From the NCBI RefSeq assembly GCF_014529535.1, contig NW_023503337.1, positions 558,001 to 622,000 of the forward strand: 64,000 nt of DNA. The letters are read 5' to 3'. The position numbers and the translations under genes are program-made. Every line of letters begins with the position of its first letter. The stretch's first letter is position 1. The DNA is from Bradysia coprophila (taxonomy: Eukaryota > Arthropoda > Insecta > Diptera > Sciaridae). The notes beneath the pieces were generated by a model. That model was not told the origin of the DNA. It did not search any database and saw nothing but the letters and a program-made list of their open reading frames with translations. Shown piece by piece: positions 1 to 11,200 of this stretch.

Positions 1-42
1 GCAAGGCTCCTAATTAAAACAGCAAAACTTCTATTATTCCAG

Positions 43-1434
43 ACAATCCCGAGTGCCGTAATATAATGATCGCTCTAACTCCAGCTGCCAGAATGGCTCT
101 ATCAATATTCCAAATGCAATTTATATTTTTGAACACCACCGAACTTGATATGGGTAAACGTAGAGTCATCGCAAGATTCGGTCTTATGCATATGATCGCT
201 ACAAATTTGTGCGAATGGTTGTACGTCCTGGTCGAAGAAACGAAACACGAAATTCATCAATTGATGCACAGTGGACTGGCGGAAAAATATCGTAGGCTCT
301 CGCAGTAATTTGAATGAAATCAACAACTTATGACGGTACTCTTTCACAGACTCTATTCCTGCAACATTTACCAGCTCAACTACAAGTACTACTAGTACAA
401 CCACAGAAGTGCCAACAGTTACTACTGAATCAATGGCAAATATAGAATTCGCTGCATTGATTGGAAATGGGACATTTAACGAATCAGCTGCTCAATTAGC
501 GCAACTGAATGAAATCAATTGTGGTCGTACCGACATTATGGGAGCCTTAGTACAGAATGCTGCACCATTTCTATTCCCTTGCACCATCGAGTATTCGCTG
601 ATTTGTGCAGTAATCCTCTTCGAAATGTGGAAGAAAGTAAAAAATATGCCGTCAATTGAACGGCATCGCCGTAATTCAATTAAACCGAGTACGGCAACCG
701 GCAAAAGTGCTCATCACTTTTCGGTTGATTGTTCACGGGCACATAGGGGAATGTTTGCTGGGATCATCGTCATTGTGTTGACAATCATTTGTTTGATCAT
801 GTACTTCGTGATGTACAAGGAAGCTGGCTACGAGCATTTAGCTATTAGGGAGGTGACCATTGTCGAAATACTCTTATACGCGCTGACAACATGTGCTGTT
901 GTGGCTGCTGTAATAAAAATGCGAGATTTGAAATTTCAGCAGAAAGCTAGCAGCGATCATCACGCAGATACGGTGACACTAGATTGTACGTTGTTGGTAT
1001 TGGCACAAACAGGTGTCTACTTGTACGGAATGTTTAGCATAATGGGAAGTTATTTCACATTGGACGATGAACACGGAATCGATGGTCTAGTCTCCGAGAT
1101 ATTCGGTTTGATACAGACATCCGTACAGACGTTATTCATTCTGAATTCTTGCTGGAGACGGTGCCGTGGTGCCGAACAACAACGCACTAAGCCGGGACGA
1201 GAGATTGTAACATTCTTGTTGGTCGCAAATATGTCGATGTGGTTCATAAACACAATGATAAAGGGACGGGCCGGATTTCGGCCGACGCATCTTAACCTAT
1301 ATGGCATTTGGGCGTGGACAGTTATTACGCACGTATCTATGCCATTGGCTATCTTTTATCGATTCCATTCTACGATCTGCTTGTTTGATATTTGGAAATC
1401 GGCCTACAAAGCGAAACATGGGGATCATCATTAG
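43..1434 (+). CDS. Otopetrin-like proton channel, 3' part (last two exons)
   Basis: Otopetrins are multi-pass membrane proteins forming proton-selective channels; insect members act in acid sensing. Two exons are visible. Exon 43-291 follows an acceptor (TATTCCAG at 35-42). A 58-bp GT-AG intron covers 292-349. The last exon is 350-1434, ending in TAG. The one base left over at 291 and the phase after 350 join in frame. Family hallmarks are RFGLMHMIATNLCEW in the first exon and PCTIEYSLICAVILFEMWKK plus PLAIFYRFHSTICLFDIWK in the last. About seven hydrophobic helices lie in the last exon, separated by a Ser/Thr-rich linker (near 350-430) and a basic loop. The N-terminal half lies off the left edge. 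Insect paralogues (OtopLa, b, c) cannot be separated from this fragment. A UTR hairpin and a poly(A) signal follow. Confidence 0.9.
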
Positions 1435-1654
1435 ACTGTGAGCGCATATATTTTGTACGTTCCTTGGCGTGAATGGTGACTTTTGACCAATCTAAAAACT
1501 TGAAATCTCAAGAAAATGTTGATGCGCTGAGAAAAAGAACACTATTTCTTGGAAATGATTTCAAAGATTTTTTTACGGTATTCAATAGTGATAAACAACC
1601 GAATGAGTTCTTCAATGCTGACATGAGAGATGCTAAGAATGTAATGTCGACAGT

Positions 1655-1756
1655 GGTTAGCCAGAGAAATGACAATAGATGGCACTGCTTCCGCTAGCCG
1701 CAGCTGAGAGCTCGACGGAAGCATCGCCATCGGTTATCATTTCTCTGTAGTTAGCC
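1655..1756 (+). repeat. Long imperfect hairpin in Otopetrin 3' flank
   Basis: The left arm 1655-1693 and right arm 1716-1756 are complementary over about 40 positions with a few mismatches and single-base bulges. The arms share AGAGAAATGA and TGCTTCCG. The loop is about 22 nt and itself contains AGCTGAGAGCT. It ends 2 bases before the AATAAA at 1759, so it should lie in the 3' UTR. It could be a small MITE or a structured or miRNA-like hairpin; sequence alone does not decide. Confidence 0.6.
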
Positions 1757-1758
1757 GA

Positions 1759-1764
1759 AATAAA
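1759..1764 (+). terminator. Poly(A) signal AATAAA of the Otopetrin-like gene
   Basis: Canonical AATAAA about 325 bp after the Otopetrin stop and directly after the hairpin; a second AATAAA lies near 1812. Assigning it to this gene is inference from position and strand. Confidence 0.5.
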
Positions 1765-1769
1765 AATGT

Positions 1770-2593
1770 TTATTCAAACCGATCGTAAGTGCGTTTACGA
1801 ATTTGAATTTTTAATAAATGTCCAGAATACATTTCAACGCTCTCTAATATGACAATAATCGTAAACGGGAGCGGGACAATTAAACATTTCAGTTTGTTCC
1901 TTCTCACTATCCATTTTGACTTTTTTAGCGCACTTACGGCGTCGATTTTGAGTATAGACGAAGCTCGGCTTGAACAAAACTGTCAGCGGCTAAAATCGCA
2001 TCTAAACTTTGTTGGCTCTCATGTCTGCTTTTAGTTTTAATTTTTTTTTTTGAGGGGTGAATGAAAATTAGAAAATTAACAGCATGACGACCTCAGAGGT
2101 TCAATTTATTTTTCTATTTTAACTTATTTATACTTCTTCATTTCTCTTGTTAGATAACATTCCACTTTTTTATATTAATTTTAAGTTCAAATTACAAGTA
2201 GTCATTCGTGGTCACTTGTAGTTGAGAAAAAAAAATTGGCTAAGTTAATCATCCCATTTTTTTAGTCATAAAATTGTTCCTTGTGCCAATTGGAAATTAG
2301 TCGTCGAAAAGTGATGATGTGAGAAAAAGCATGGCAGGACTTTTTTTATGGAAATTTAAATTCTCGATATTTCAAAAAGTACTGAGATGTTCTTGGACCC
2401 CAAGAATAAAATGAAACATATTCACTTGCCAACTCTTTACAAAATTTTCCTGTAATTTCATTGAAATTTTTAGTTTTATGGCTGAAAGAACAACAAATAT
2501 TAAGGTTTAAAAGTGATTGAAAAAGAAAATGTTGAAGAAAACTGAGAATTTCCTTAAAATAGGACGGAAGCTTTTTTCTATTCGGTTCAATTA
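1770..2593. other. Intergenic, nothing recognised
   Basis: AT-rich sequence with a poly-T run near 2041-2051. A short plus-strand ORF near 1849-2034 has no recognisable family or codon signal. No RNA gene or repeat with clear termini is visible here. Confidence 0.5.
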
Positions 2594-2720
2594 ATAGTTA
2601 CCTTACTTGGCAATGGGGTACTTCTTGTGTGAAATTTGCCCATCGAGGCGTAGCCGAGGTCGGTAAACACTCAAGAAGCACCATTTCCATTATTTCTCCC
2701 ATTGTGAAGTAAAGTTAACT
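2594..2720. mobile_element. Small foldback element (MITE-like)
   Basis: The left arm 2594-2630 (starting ATAGTTACCTTACTTGGCAA) pairs with the right arm 2667-2720 (ending GTGAAGTAAAGTTAACT). The right arm carries about 17 extra bases. The GC-richer centre reads CGAGGCGTAGCCGAGG. No coding capacity. The inverted-repeat structure is seen directly; the mobile nature is inferred. Confidence 0.55.
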
Positions 2721-2903
2721 TTACCTCAAGTTTTTGAATAAAGATATATAATTCCATTGCCTACAAAGCCATTATAATCAAATAACTTTAGTTCAGTGAT
2801 CGCTTAGCGAGTAATATAAGTGATAGCTGTAATCTAAGCAATTAATGTACGTAACTAATGTAACTAATTAAGCATATACAGTATAGTATATAATAGTACT
2901 TTT

Positions 2904-2994
2904 CCTAACGCATCCTAAATGATTTTTTTTTGTATGGGCCGGGCGAGTTCTGGTATTGAATTCGTTAAAAAAAGGTCATTTAGGATAAGCTAGG
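2904..2994. mobile_element. 91-bp MITE with terminal inverted repeats
   Basis: The ends are CCTAACGCATCCTAAATGA and TCATTTAGGATAAGCTAGG. They are inverted repeats of 19 bases with 2-3 mismatches, enclosing a poly-T tract and a poly-A tract. It is too short to encode a transposase. Confidence 0.6.
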
Positions 2995-3545
2995 AACAAC
3001 GTTTTGTCTATAGTGAAGCCGAAAATGAGCAAAGGAGTCGCCGTACTTCAGCACTAGGATACAGAAAATTTATTCGCTACATCTGTGAGTCAAACAAACC
3101 TAATGTTGTACTTCAACATGATCATTTCTGTCGAAATGTTCCGATGAAAATTTTTTATAAATTGATTCTAATATTGAGATATACGTAAATTGAATTTTGT
3201 AATCTGATGAATTTTTGTTTGTTTTTGTTTTTTTTTTTTTGTTGAAATAATTCATCTTTGTCTCAACGATTCTTGTTAAAAATCAACAATCGCATCAGCA
3301 AAACACAACTCGCCAATAAAAAGAAAAAAGCCCACAACATATCCGCCAAGCAGAATGTAGAATGGAAATTCCATGTCTATCAATTCCAGAACAACGTAAT
3401 CTTGCTTGTCCAGACTTCCATGCAATCTTGTGCTTTCCAATGTCCAATTGAACTTTGTATCGGTAATCCATTTCTGAATGAATCCACTACGTACAAGTCT
3501 CAGCAGAAGCGCATTTATGCGTTCAAAGTAAACCGATTTCTTGGG

Positions 3546-4914
3546 TTAGTAGGCGATCTAAGAGTAAACATCAAAAAAATTTTGCTCTGAAAATTTTTCA
3601 GAAAAATTGTGAAAAATAAAGTATTTTGTTCGAAAACAAATGCCTGAGGGTGAATAAAAAGCCAACGAAGAACGTAGCGGTGCATATGAATGAAAATTTT
3701 CGCAGAAAAGATCGTACAAAATTGGTGAAAAACAGAGATGCAAAAGCGCCTCTCCCACCCTGCTCGTGAAATAAGGAGTCCAAAGAAAACCCTAAGAAAC
3801 TGAAGAATGCCACTGCCCACAATGTAATTGAGCCCTTGAAAATGAAAATGTAAGAAATCCTTGAGAAACATTTGTAAGTATAGACTGGCCTGAAATTGAT
3901 GTACGTTGGACAAATGTGAGTACAAATATGTTTTGAGTATATTAGACACGGAATGGGGCTGTAAAGGGGCCGCAGAGTGTGAACGTTACGTAAAAGGGTG
4001 AATCTAATTTTGTCTCGCGAAATAAGTGTAACTGGTACGTGAAAGGGCGAATCAGGTTTGACTTCGAACCTTATGAGAGCGTGAATCTGCTCCTGTCTCG
4101 CGAAATGAGTGTAACTGGTACGTGAAAGGGCGAATCTGGTTTGACGTCGATCTTTACGTAAAGTAGTGAATCAGCTTTTGTCTCGCGGATGAATGAGTGT
4201 GACTGGTACGTGAAAGGGCAAATCTAACTTTGCTTCGTTGTTGCCTCTATGCTTCTGAATTATTCCATGACCCGGATCAGTTGAACAGAGGGCTTTGAGT
4301 GAACGTGGTCTGACGGTGTGAATCTTCGCTTGACTCGCCAATAAGTGCGAATGTTGCGTAAAAGGGCGTAAGTATGTCTGACTTTAATGTTATCTCTCTT
4401 CTTTCACGCCCTAATGGTTTATTGGAGGAAGCTTTTTTGAAGAATACGAAAGTCAAAAGAATGATTACCACCAACACATGAAAATTGTCCTATGATGAAA
4501 TACCGACGAGTCTGAATGTACAGGTAGTAAAGGTGTAATACATGATTGGTATATATATCGCAGCACCTACAGGTAAATGGTCAGATAACTGAACGTACAG
4601 GTAAATAATTGTGACGAGTACCCAGGTAATTGGACGATGAAATTGATAATTACAACAAAATTTGTAGCTAGTCCGATCACTTTGTCGAGCGACGGTGATT
4701 GTTGTTAGGTTAAGTTACAACATACCTCGAGTGGCGATCCAGCGCTGTTCACTGTAAACGTGATTTGTTAAAATACAATGCACGCTTACTATGAACCGGA
4801 GAGTAAAAAGGGGGATCCAAGTGGATAACTCCCACTGTCAGTGGTTCAACGTTCAAACTCTACTGGGTATGTGCACAGGCACCAGCTCTTGATATGTCAC
4901 GGTCACGGTCACGG
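3546..4914. mobile_element. Foreign insert splitting the IR exon, with 23-bp direct-repeat flanks
   Basis: The same 23 bases, containing AGTAAACCGATTTCTTGGG, occur at 3523-3545 and 4915-4937. Each copy encodes the reverse-strand residues around PKKSVYF. The intervening DNA is not receptor coding. It contains a minisatellite (3976-4400) and, next to the right flank, three CACGGT-like units (about 4898-4916). The arrangement resembles an insertion with target-site duplication, although 23 bp is long for one. A local duplication or a recruited intron is also possible. The minus-strand ORF at 3515-3949 in this stretch has no recognisable domain. Confidence 0.6.
3976..4400. repeat. Minisatellite with compound unit of about 105 bp
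   Basis: Degenerate repeats alternate two related half-units. One is GTAACTGGTACGTGAAAGGG followed by CGAATC. The other is GTGAAC-TTACGTAAAAGGG followed by TGAATC. They are joined by TTTTGTCTCGCGAAAT or GTTTGACTTCG-like spacers. At least four units are visible; the last (about 4310-4390) is the most diverged. It lies entirely inside the insert that splits the receptor exon. Confidence 0.75.
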
Positions 4915-6804
4915 TCAAAGTAAACCGATTTCTTGGGCATTATAAATGCAGTCATATATGTTCGCGGACAATCCGGCAGTTGATGCATCCGTTTGAGGCG
5001 AAACCAGTGGGAAAAATCAAATTTGATTGCCGTTTGTTTTAGAACCAATGATATATTGCCATGCTCGACAATGTGTGATAACTGATGGTTTTTACCGACA
5101 ATTTGGATTCGTTGCATCAATGAACTCTTACTATCAAACAACGGGTCGAAAGCTATGTGCTCATGGATTTCGATAGGAAAATCAGTGCTCTCCAGATCGC
5201 CAAGAGTGTTGATATCTTTCAGATATAAAGGATTTACAAATACTGTGGCCAGAGTCGATTCAAAGTATGCAAAGATAATTGTACTCATCAGACAAATCGA
5301 TATGACAAAAATCCGTTCTGACCAAATTTTAGGCAGTTTCAACAACGGTGAACTAACGAACAGTATTCCGGTATCTACAGCAATATGGACATAGTCCGAA
5401 AAATTGTTCATCATATAAAGCTGCTCGGTCGAAGCAACAAACATTCGCTTTGCATTTACATTTCTCAGTATCATCCAAAATATGGAACATCCAACGAATG
5501 ATAGTAAGAAAGATATCCATGAAGTCACGCTGAATGTAAGTAGTGGTAAAACGGCCTCGGGTATTCTATGTGCTTTCCGAACCACCACGCAAAGTTGATC
5601 TTGGTAAATTGGAGTCGTAAATTCTATGTCTCTTGTTCCGTAATCGCGGATGAAAAACAGAGTCATGCCAATGTCACTCTTATTGGTGAGCAATCGACCA
5701 AGAGCTCCTGTAAACGTTCCGTTCACTTGTGCATATCCATAGATTGATTGCGGATCTTGATAGACAACTTCGAAGGGAGAAAGTATTAATACAATTAATT
5801 TGTGTCACTACAACCGTTGTCATGGAACAAAGAAATTTACTGGAAAAATTCATCACTGCACTCAAAATCTGAATGATTTCCGCATTCAGTCCGACGAAAT
5901 GACGAATGACTGCATAATTCTCGTCATCGAATACTGGCTGAGAAAATGGTGATGTGAGCATTTCCACACGAATCGGCTTCTGAAGCAAATTCCATGGCTG
6001 TTCTTGAGCAATCGGTGCATGCGATGCCTCCATACTTTCAAAATTCTTATGTGTTAATGAGACACTATTCGGTGAATGGATCGAACGGAGTTGTCGTGCC
6101 ATGAACGAATACATATTTATGGCCGTAACAAAAAGCAGAAAAACAATTTCTGGCAGTTATTCGGTGGTTGTAAAAGAATATCTACTCGAACATGTCCCTT
6201 CAATAAATTTTTATTTTTTTTATTGAGACAATAAGACATTCAGGTTATTTGGGGGTCGGCGATATTATATGGAAAGTAAGAGGAGTGGTAAGTAATGAGA
6301 CGGAAGACGTAGACGCACATTTTTTACATCTTAAATCATCATAAATTTTAACAGACGGCACACGCACAATTATTGATTCAGGACGGTATTTTGATTTCCA
6401 ACAGATTGACAGAAAGTCTGTTACTTCAATTGTTTACACTGGGCAAATTATTATGTAGGATTAGAGTAGCCAGAGCTCACCTCTTGACTTTGTAGTCTCT
6501 ATGGATTACATACACATTTCAACGTCTGTATTTTCTAAAACTAGTTTTTTTTTAAATTCATTTTCAAAACTAAATGATAAATTGAGAGAAAACCATAACA
6601 TTAAAGTCATGATCAGTGACGACACCCTCAACCGAGGAGTGCAATCTGACACAGAATATTGGTCGATGCTATTCGATTGAACCCGAGTGAAACTTTTCTT
6701 GCCTTCGATGCTGTACATTGCGATCGAATAAAGCTTCTACGAAATTTAACTTTGGTGCTACAACGCCTATGCGTATGAATATTTAAATTTTAAGTAAGTC
6801 TCAA

Positions 6805-6886
6805 GACCGCAGTAGATAACATACAAACTTATGAGGCAATCTGCTTCGACCTCCGAATCTAGTGGCAGTCGCTTCCACTAGTTCGT
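6805..6886 (+). repeat. Dispersed repeat, short copy
   Basis: Begins GACCGCAGTAGATAACATAC and ends TTCCACTAGTTCG, with CTTATGAGGC, CGACCTCCGAATCTAGTGGC and GTC in between. It matches the copy at 7793-8058 over all its blocks, without that copy's two internal insertions. Confidence 0.7.
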
Positions 6887-7792
6887 TACACGAGACAGCA
6901 GTAAATTTTCCGATTGGACATGTTTTGGAATATTACGGTGATAGTTTTGCCATCTTCTGATGAAAAATTTATTTAGGAATCAATGAAAGCTACTTTAAGA
7001 AGACTCCCAAAAAGTAGCAAGAAGACAATCAACCACCATTTGAATAAAAAATTCTCCAAAAAAAAAAACAGGCTTCGCACTCACTGCCTCAATGACCACT
7101 CAATCAAGTGACAATGGACGCAATCATGATAAAAGTATTGCCATAACATCAACAACATCTCTCACATCGTGCTTAGTTACTCCGAAAAAATTATCAATAA
7201 ATGAGCCTCCACTTACCTGAACGCGTTAGACTCATCGGTTTCCTACCACGGTCTCTGTCCTCAAAATCCGACTACACATTTCTCCGGAAGGACAATAACT
7301 CAGAACGCAAAAACAAATGCAAACTTCTTCGGAAAAGCATTCCCTTGGCGAGGCACAGTCCTTCAGTCACTCTTCTTGAGACTTGACTTAGCAGAGGAAA
7401 AATCGATTACCCTATCCTCAAAGGAGTCAGTTTCACTCTTACAATACATTACCTTTAGCTTGACGCTCGCAGTGCTTCGCTTTCACAACTAAAAGCTCCG
7501 ATAACACTCAGTGAAAATGTAAAAAACTCAGAAAAGAAAATTAAAAAACGGTCAATCGGGCCTTCACTTCACACACAGTTGCGAACGTAGACATTCGAAA
7601 GACAAGACATGCGCGGGTTACTACAAATTCAGCAAAGAACGGGTAGGCTACTACAAGTTCGGTAGCCAAACAGACAGCTCAAACTTGGTTCCGATGCGGC
7701 AAGGGTCCAAAGATCAAACCTCATAAGTTTGTGGCTGTATAATGTATACATCTTCATCTTCAGTTAAGAAGGTATAACAATCGACCGCAGTA

Positions 7793-8058
7793 GATAACAT
7801 ACAATCTTATGAGGCGAGCGGCGCTTCACTTACAATCCACTATGGTCAACGCCTTTCAGACTGCATACAGACATCCATGATACTTACGCTTCAAACCATT
7901 CTATGCAACATAACAAACAGGATACTTACGCTTTGGCTCTTCCCTTTCCCAGGGTTCGCGGAAAGCGCATTAAAGAAGTGACAATCTGTTTCGACCTCCG
8001 AATCTAGTGGCGGTCAGAGGTTAGCGTGGTCTAACCTTCAGTCGTTTCCACTAGTTCG
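7793..8058 (+). repeat. Dispersed repeat, long copy with internal insertions
   Basis: Contains the same blocks in the same order as 6805-6886. About 160 bp are inserted after CTTATGAGGC, and a hairpin block (GGTTAGCGTGGTCTAACC) follows GGCGGTC. The blocks are nearly identical, so the insertions or deletions are younger than the family's spread. Confidence 0.7.
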
Positions 8059-8168
8059 ACTGTTGGTTAGTAATAGTAACCTTCTGATCGCACAGCGAAT
8101 GTTTGGTTCCTTTAAAATCCATAATTTGTCAATGAAAATAGGTGACCTTGATTTGTATGTAAAATTGT

Positions 8169-8174
8169 TTTATT
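8169..8174 (-). terminator. Poly(A) signal of rod
   Basis: AATAAA on the minus strand, 42 bases past the rod stop codon at 8216-8218. This implies a very short 3' UTR. Confidence 0.65.
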
Positions 8175-8215
8175 TGCACGGGAAATTAAAGTTAAATTAG
8201 CAACGAAGTACAATA

Positions 8216-11200
8216 TTACAAATCCAATTCTTCTACAGCAAAGTCAACGACGAAAGAGTAAATACCGTATTCCGTTAACGATTTCAGATCCTCTTTCAAT
8301 AATGTGGATGGGCTCGCATTGATTATCTGCCGATGGGAATTTAGTGGTCAATTAAAGTGGTGAATGAGGATGACTTCATACTGTATTAACGAGCCTACCT
8401 GCTTAATTTCGGATCTTTGCTGTTCGTTGGCGAATACCAATAGTGCAGCTGCCATATAAGACCGTTGTAAGAACACAAATTGTCGGGCTATTGACATGAA
8501 ATCAATTTTGGACACAACAGGACAGGTCTACGCATTTAAATCGACCCGAAAAATAAATTTTTATTTTAGAATCTCCGGATAAGAATACGCGCCGACTTCA
8601 CCAACTCACCTGACACAAAAACAACGATTTTATTAGCCTTGCGTCTTGATCGGGTGTTCGCATTTTCGTCGCACATTCAAACGGTTTCTCGATCAAATAC
8701 TGCCATGCCACAGCAAACGCATCATCGATTTGCCGTAGTTCTGGGCGTCTTGATAAGAGTTCAATGATTGCACTCAACCGGTTCGTCTGTGTGGTTGGAC
8801 ATAAATCGAAAATCAAAATTTGTACACGAAACTTCAATCGTACTGCCAGTTAACTACATACCATTTTCAAAGTAACCATCTGCTTCAAAGTGCTGCGCCA
8901 TAATTTTGGATGGTAAATGTCATAGCCCACCGAAATCAGTATTATCACATCAATTGCCTTCGGATCGTGCGCATACTTTTTCCATATTTTCTTCAGCGTT
9001 TCAATTTTCTCTGCTTTCGACAAATTGTTGAACGCCTGGTCACTGTATTTGAAACCGAGCTGCTTCAGATAGTATGCACACTTGATCTGAATGAATTGAC
9101 CGCACGGAAATATTTCGTTTTCACCGTTCGATAGCTTCATGTAACACTCGAAGGCTAGCAACTTCTTGGCGGCACTGGAATATCAGACAAATGTTGGGTT
9201 AAGCAATAACAGCATGGAGCCTGAGAGAGTTTCGTTTTCATTACCTCGATTGATCCAAGTATCTTAAGCAAAAGTCCAACGCTTCTGCTGGTGTCCATCG
9301 ACTGAGTATGTAACAGGTTCTGTGAAGGGAATTGTATGAGTAGAGGTCAGGCAAATAGAAATTGCAACAAACGCTTACCGGGTAATGATTTCAAAGTTCT
9401 GTGGATCAACGTCCGCAACGGTATCGATTGGTTCACAAAACGTTTCGTCGGCAGAGCCGTTGCTCGTGACGGTATCACAAAACCATTTACGTAGAATGTC
9501 CATTTGAATTTCTTTCAAGTTCTTATTATGTAGATCGGCCACCTCTTCCACGAGCTGTAAATTATGAACGAGATCATCAGCATCTTTCGAAAACATGACC
9601 GCCCATGCCCTATACCTTATTGATGTTAATTTGTTGTTCCTTCAAAATGGACTCGTGTTCGTACAATTCAGAGATCAAATCTTCCGGCTTTTCCACCAAT
9701 TCGTTCAGTTTGTCGTCCATCAGATTGTACAAACGAAGCAAGAATTTCAGTTTGTATATGGGATACAATCGTTTGATTTGAGTCAAAATAGCTGCATCAC
9801 GACGATTTGTACGCAGTTCGGGTTCATTATTTACGGCAAACGTATAACATTCATAAGCGGCTTCCACTTGGTCGGCCCCTTCTGCTGCGAATTTGGTGGT
9901 GAAGTGTAACGCTGAAAGAATGTTCCCCTTGTCGCTCATTTTGTTGGTCACTCGTAGAATCTGAAAACAATTGATGATGAGTCTATACGCCACCGATTGT
10001 GTCTTTGGGTCTAGCTTACCGATTGTAGGAATTCGTTATTTTTCGGATGGAAGTTATAGTTGGCTGAATCTTCTTTGAATTTATTCTGATTCTCGCCCAG
10101 TGAATTCTTCACAGCTAACATACAGAGACTGTCTTTGCTTTCAGCAATCGTTGCCGCATCACTACCGGTCATTTGTGCATGAATTTCGATCAACTGATAC
10201 CATTTGTCAAAATCTTCGACGTTGACCTCGTCTCCTGCAAAATTAAAATTCAAATTTAACCACGATCGTCAGACGAAATCGATTGGTGCCCCGAATTACT
10301 TAAAATATCCTCCAGTGTCTTGTCGGCTGTCAAAAGGAATGGGATGCGATATTTCGAAATTGGTGGCGGTACACCGCTCAGCGGATGAAATGCCAGCCAG
10401 GTATCGTTCTCAATTTGTCCGATTGGATTTCTACGTTTACCGACCATTTTGTGTTTCATCAATTTCAAAATGATCAACCACCAATTCATGACAGGTTGAG
10501 CGGCCTTGATCGTATTCAGGATGTGAATGACGCACAGGAATATTTCGTAGAAGTAAAAGTTGATGGTTTTCATAAAGTTGAGCAGCTCTTTCGCTAAATG
10601 GTCTTTGCTGGTCAATTCATTGATGTAAATTTCACACATGTCACACAGATCTTCGACAGAGTTTTTGGCCATTATTTCCTCTTTGCCGAAGACGTCGGTT
10701 TTGATGGAATAATCCAATTCCTGGGTGCTTAAAATGGTTAAAATCTGGAAGTAAATTGGGGAAGAAGCGATTAGATTTGGAAGAGTTTCTAGCGAAACTG
10801 ACTATCGGGAGCGCAACTCCAAAAAAAAACCATATTTTACCTGCGTCACCAATACTTTCTGGTAATTCCATTTGAATGCCTCGCTCATCTCTTTCAGAAG
10901 GGATACGCTGATCACTTTGTTTTGCAGAGCGTTCAGCACTTTATCGAAGCATTGAAAATCGACATTCGTTTGCGGTTGAATCGATGGATCGTGTTTGCAG
11001 AGCTCTTTGTAATACTGATATTTGAAAATACTATCCGCCAACTGGCATCAGAAGCAATTCGTAATTTAAAGTCAAACTAATATCGCTTACCTTCCCGGAC
11101 TGATGTCTATGTTTAAGTTTGCAAAAATGGTGTTACACGCCTCACCCAGTTTTAAGAAGTTGACATAATTCGCCGTATTTTTGAGTTTTGTATTTAGGTA

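Larger units (their letters stand above)
3276..6114 (-). pseudogene. Divergent ionotropic receptor (IR), last coding exon interrupted
   Basis: Insect IRs are variant glutamate receptors: dendritic cation channels that detect odours, tastes, humidity or temperature. Exon A (6114-5841) encodes the start of the ligand-binding region, ending ILSAVMNFS. Intron 5768-5840 (73 bp, GTAAAT...AG) keeps phase. Exon B (5767 downward) gives S1 (GYAQVNGTFTGALG, then a TTPIYQDQ-like segment), a first helix, the pore loop, a helix near ERIFVISICLMSTIIF, and S2 up to CPRTYMTAFIMPKKSVYF at about 4915. The continuation resumes at 3545 and runs in frame to TAA at 3276-3278. It begins again with PKKSVYF, then ERINALL...GFIQKW, and ends with the last helix (FPFYILLGGYVVGFFLFIGE). 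The 1.39 kb between them is foreign. Read straight through, exon B stops at 4860 and loses the last helix. A weak in-frame splice (TCG|GTTTAC to CCCAAG|AAA) could rescue it, so pseudogene status is not certain. The 5' end is unresolved: hydrophobic codons precede the ATG at 6114, behind a possible acceptor. Confidence 0.7.
6115..8168. other. Intergenic region between IR and rod, with a repeat pair
   Basis: No supported gene. Short ORFs at 6506-6718 (-) and 7201-7386 (+) lack recognisable features. The stretch contains two copies of one repeat (listed separately). The sequence from about 7020 to 7700 is somewhat less AT-rich than the flanks but has stops in all useful frames. Confidence 0.45.

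Noticed and set aside
3276-3545. Apparent frameshift in the receptor C-terminus
   Set aside because: An initial misreading of one base; re-reading 3361-3380 shows a continuous frame through IDMEFPFYILLGG to the stop.
3515-3949. 144-codon minus-strand ORF, Phe-rich
   Set aside because: It starts in the duplicated receptor bases and runs into the insert; composition is Phe/Leu-rich without motifs, so it is treated as chance.
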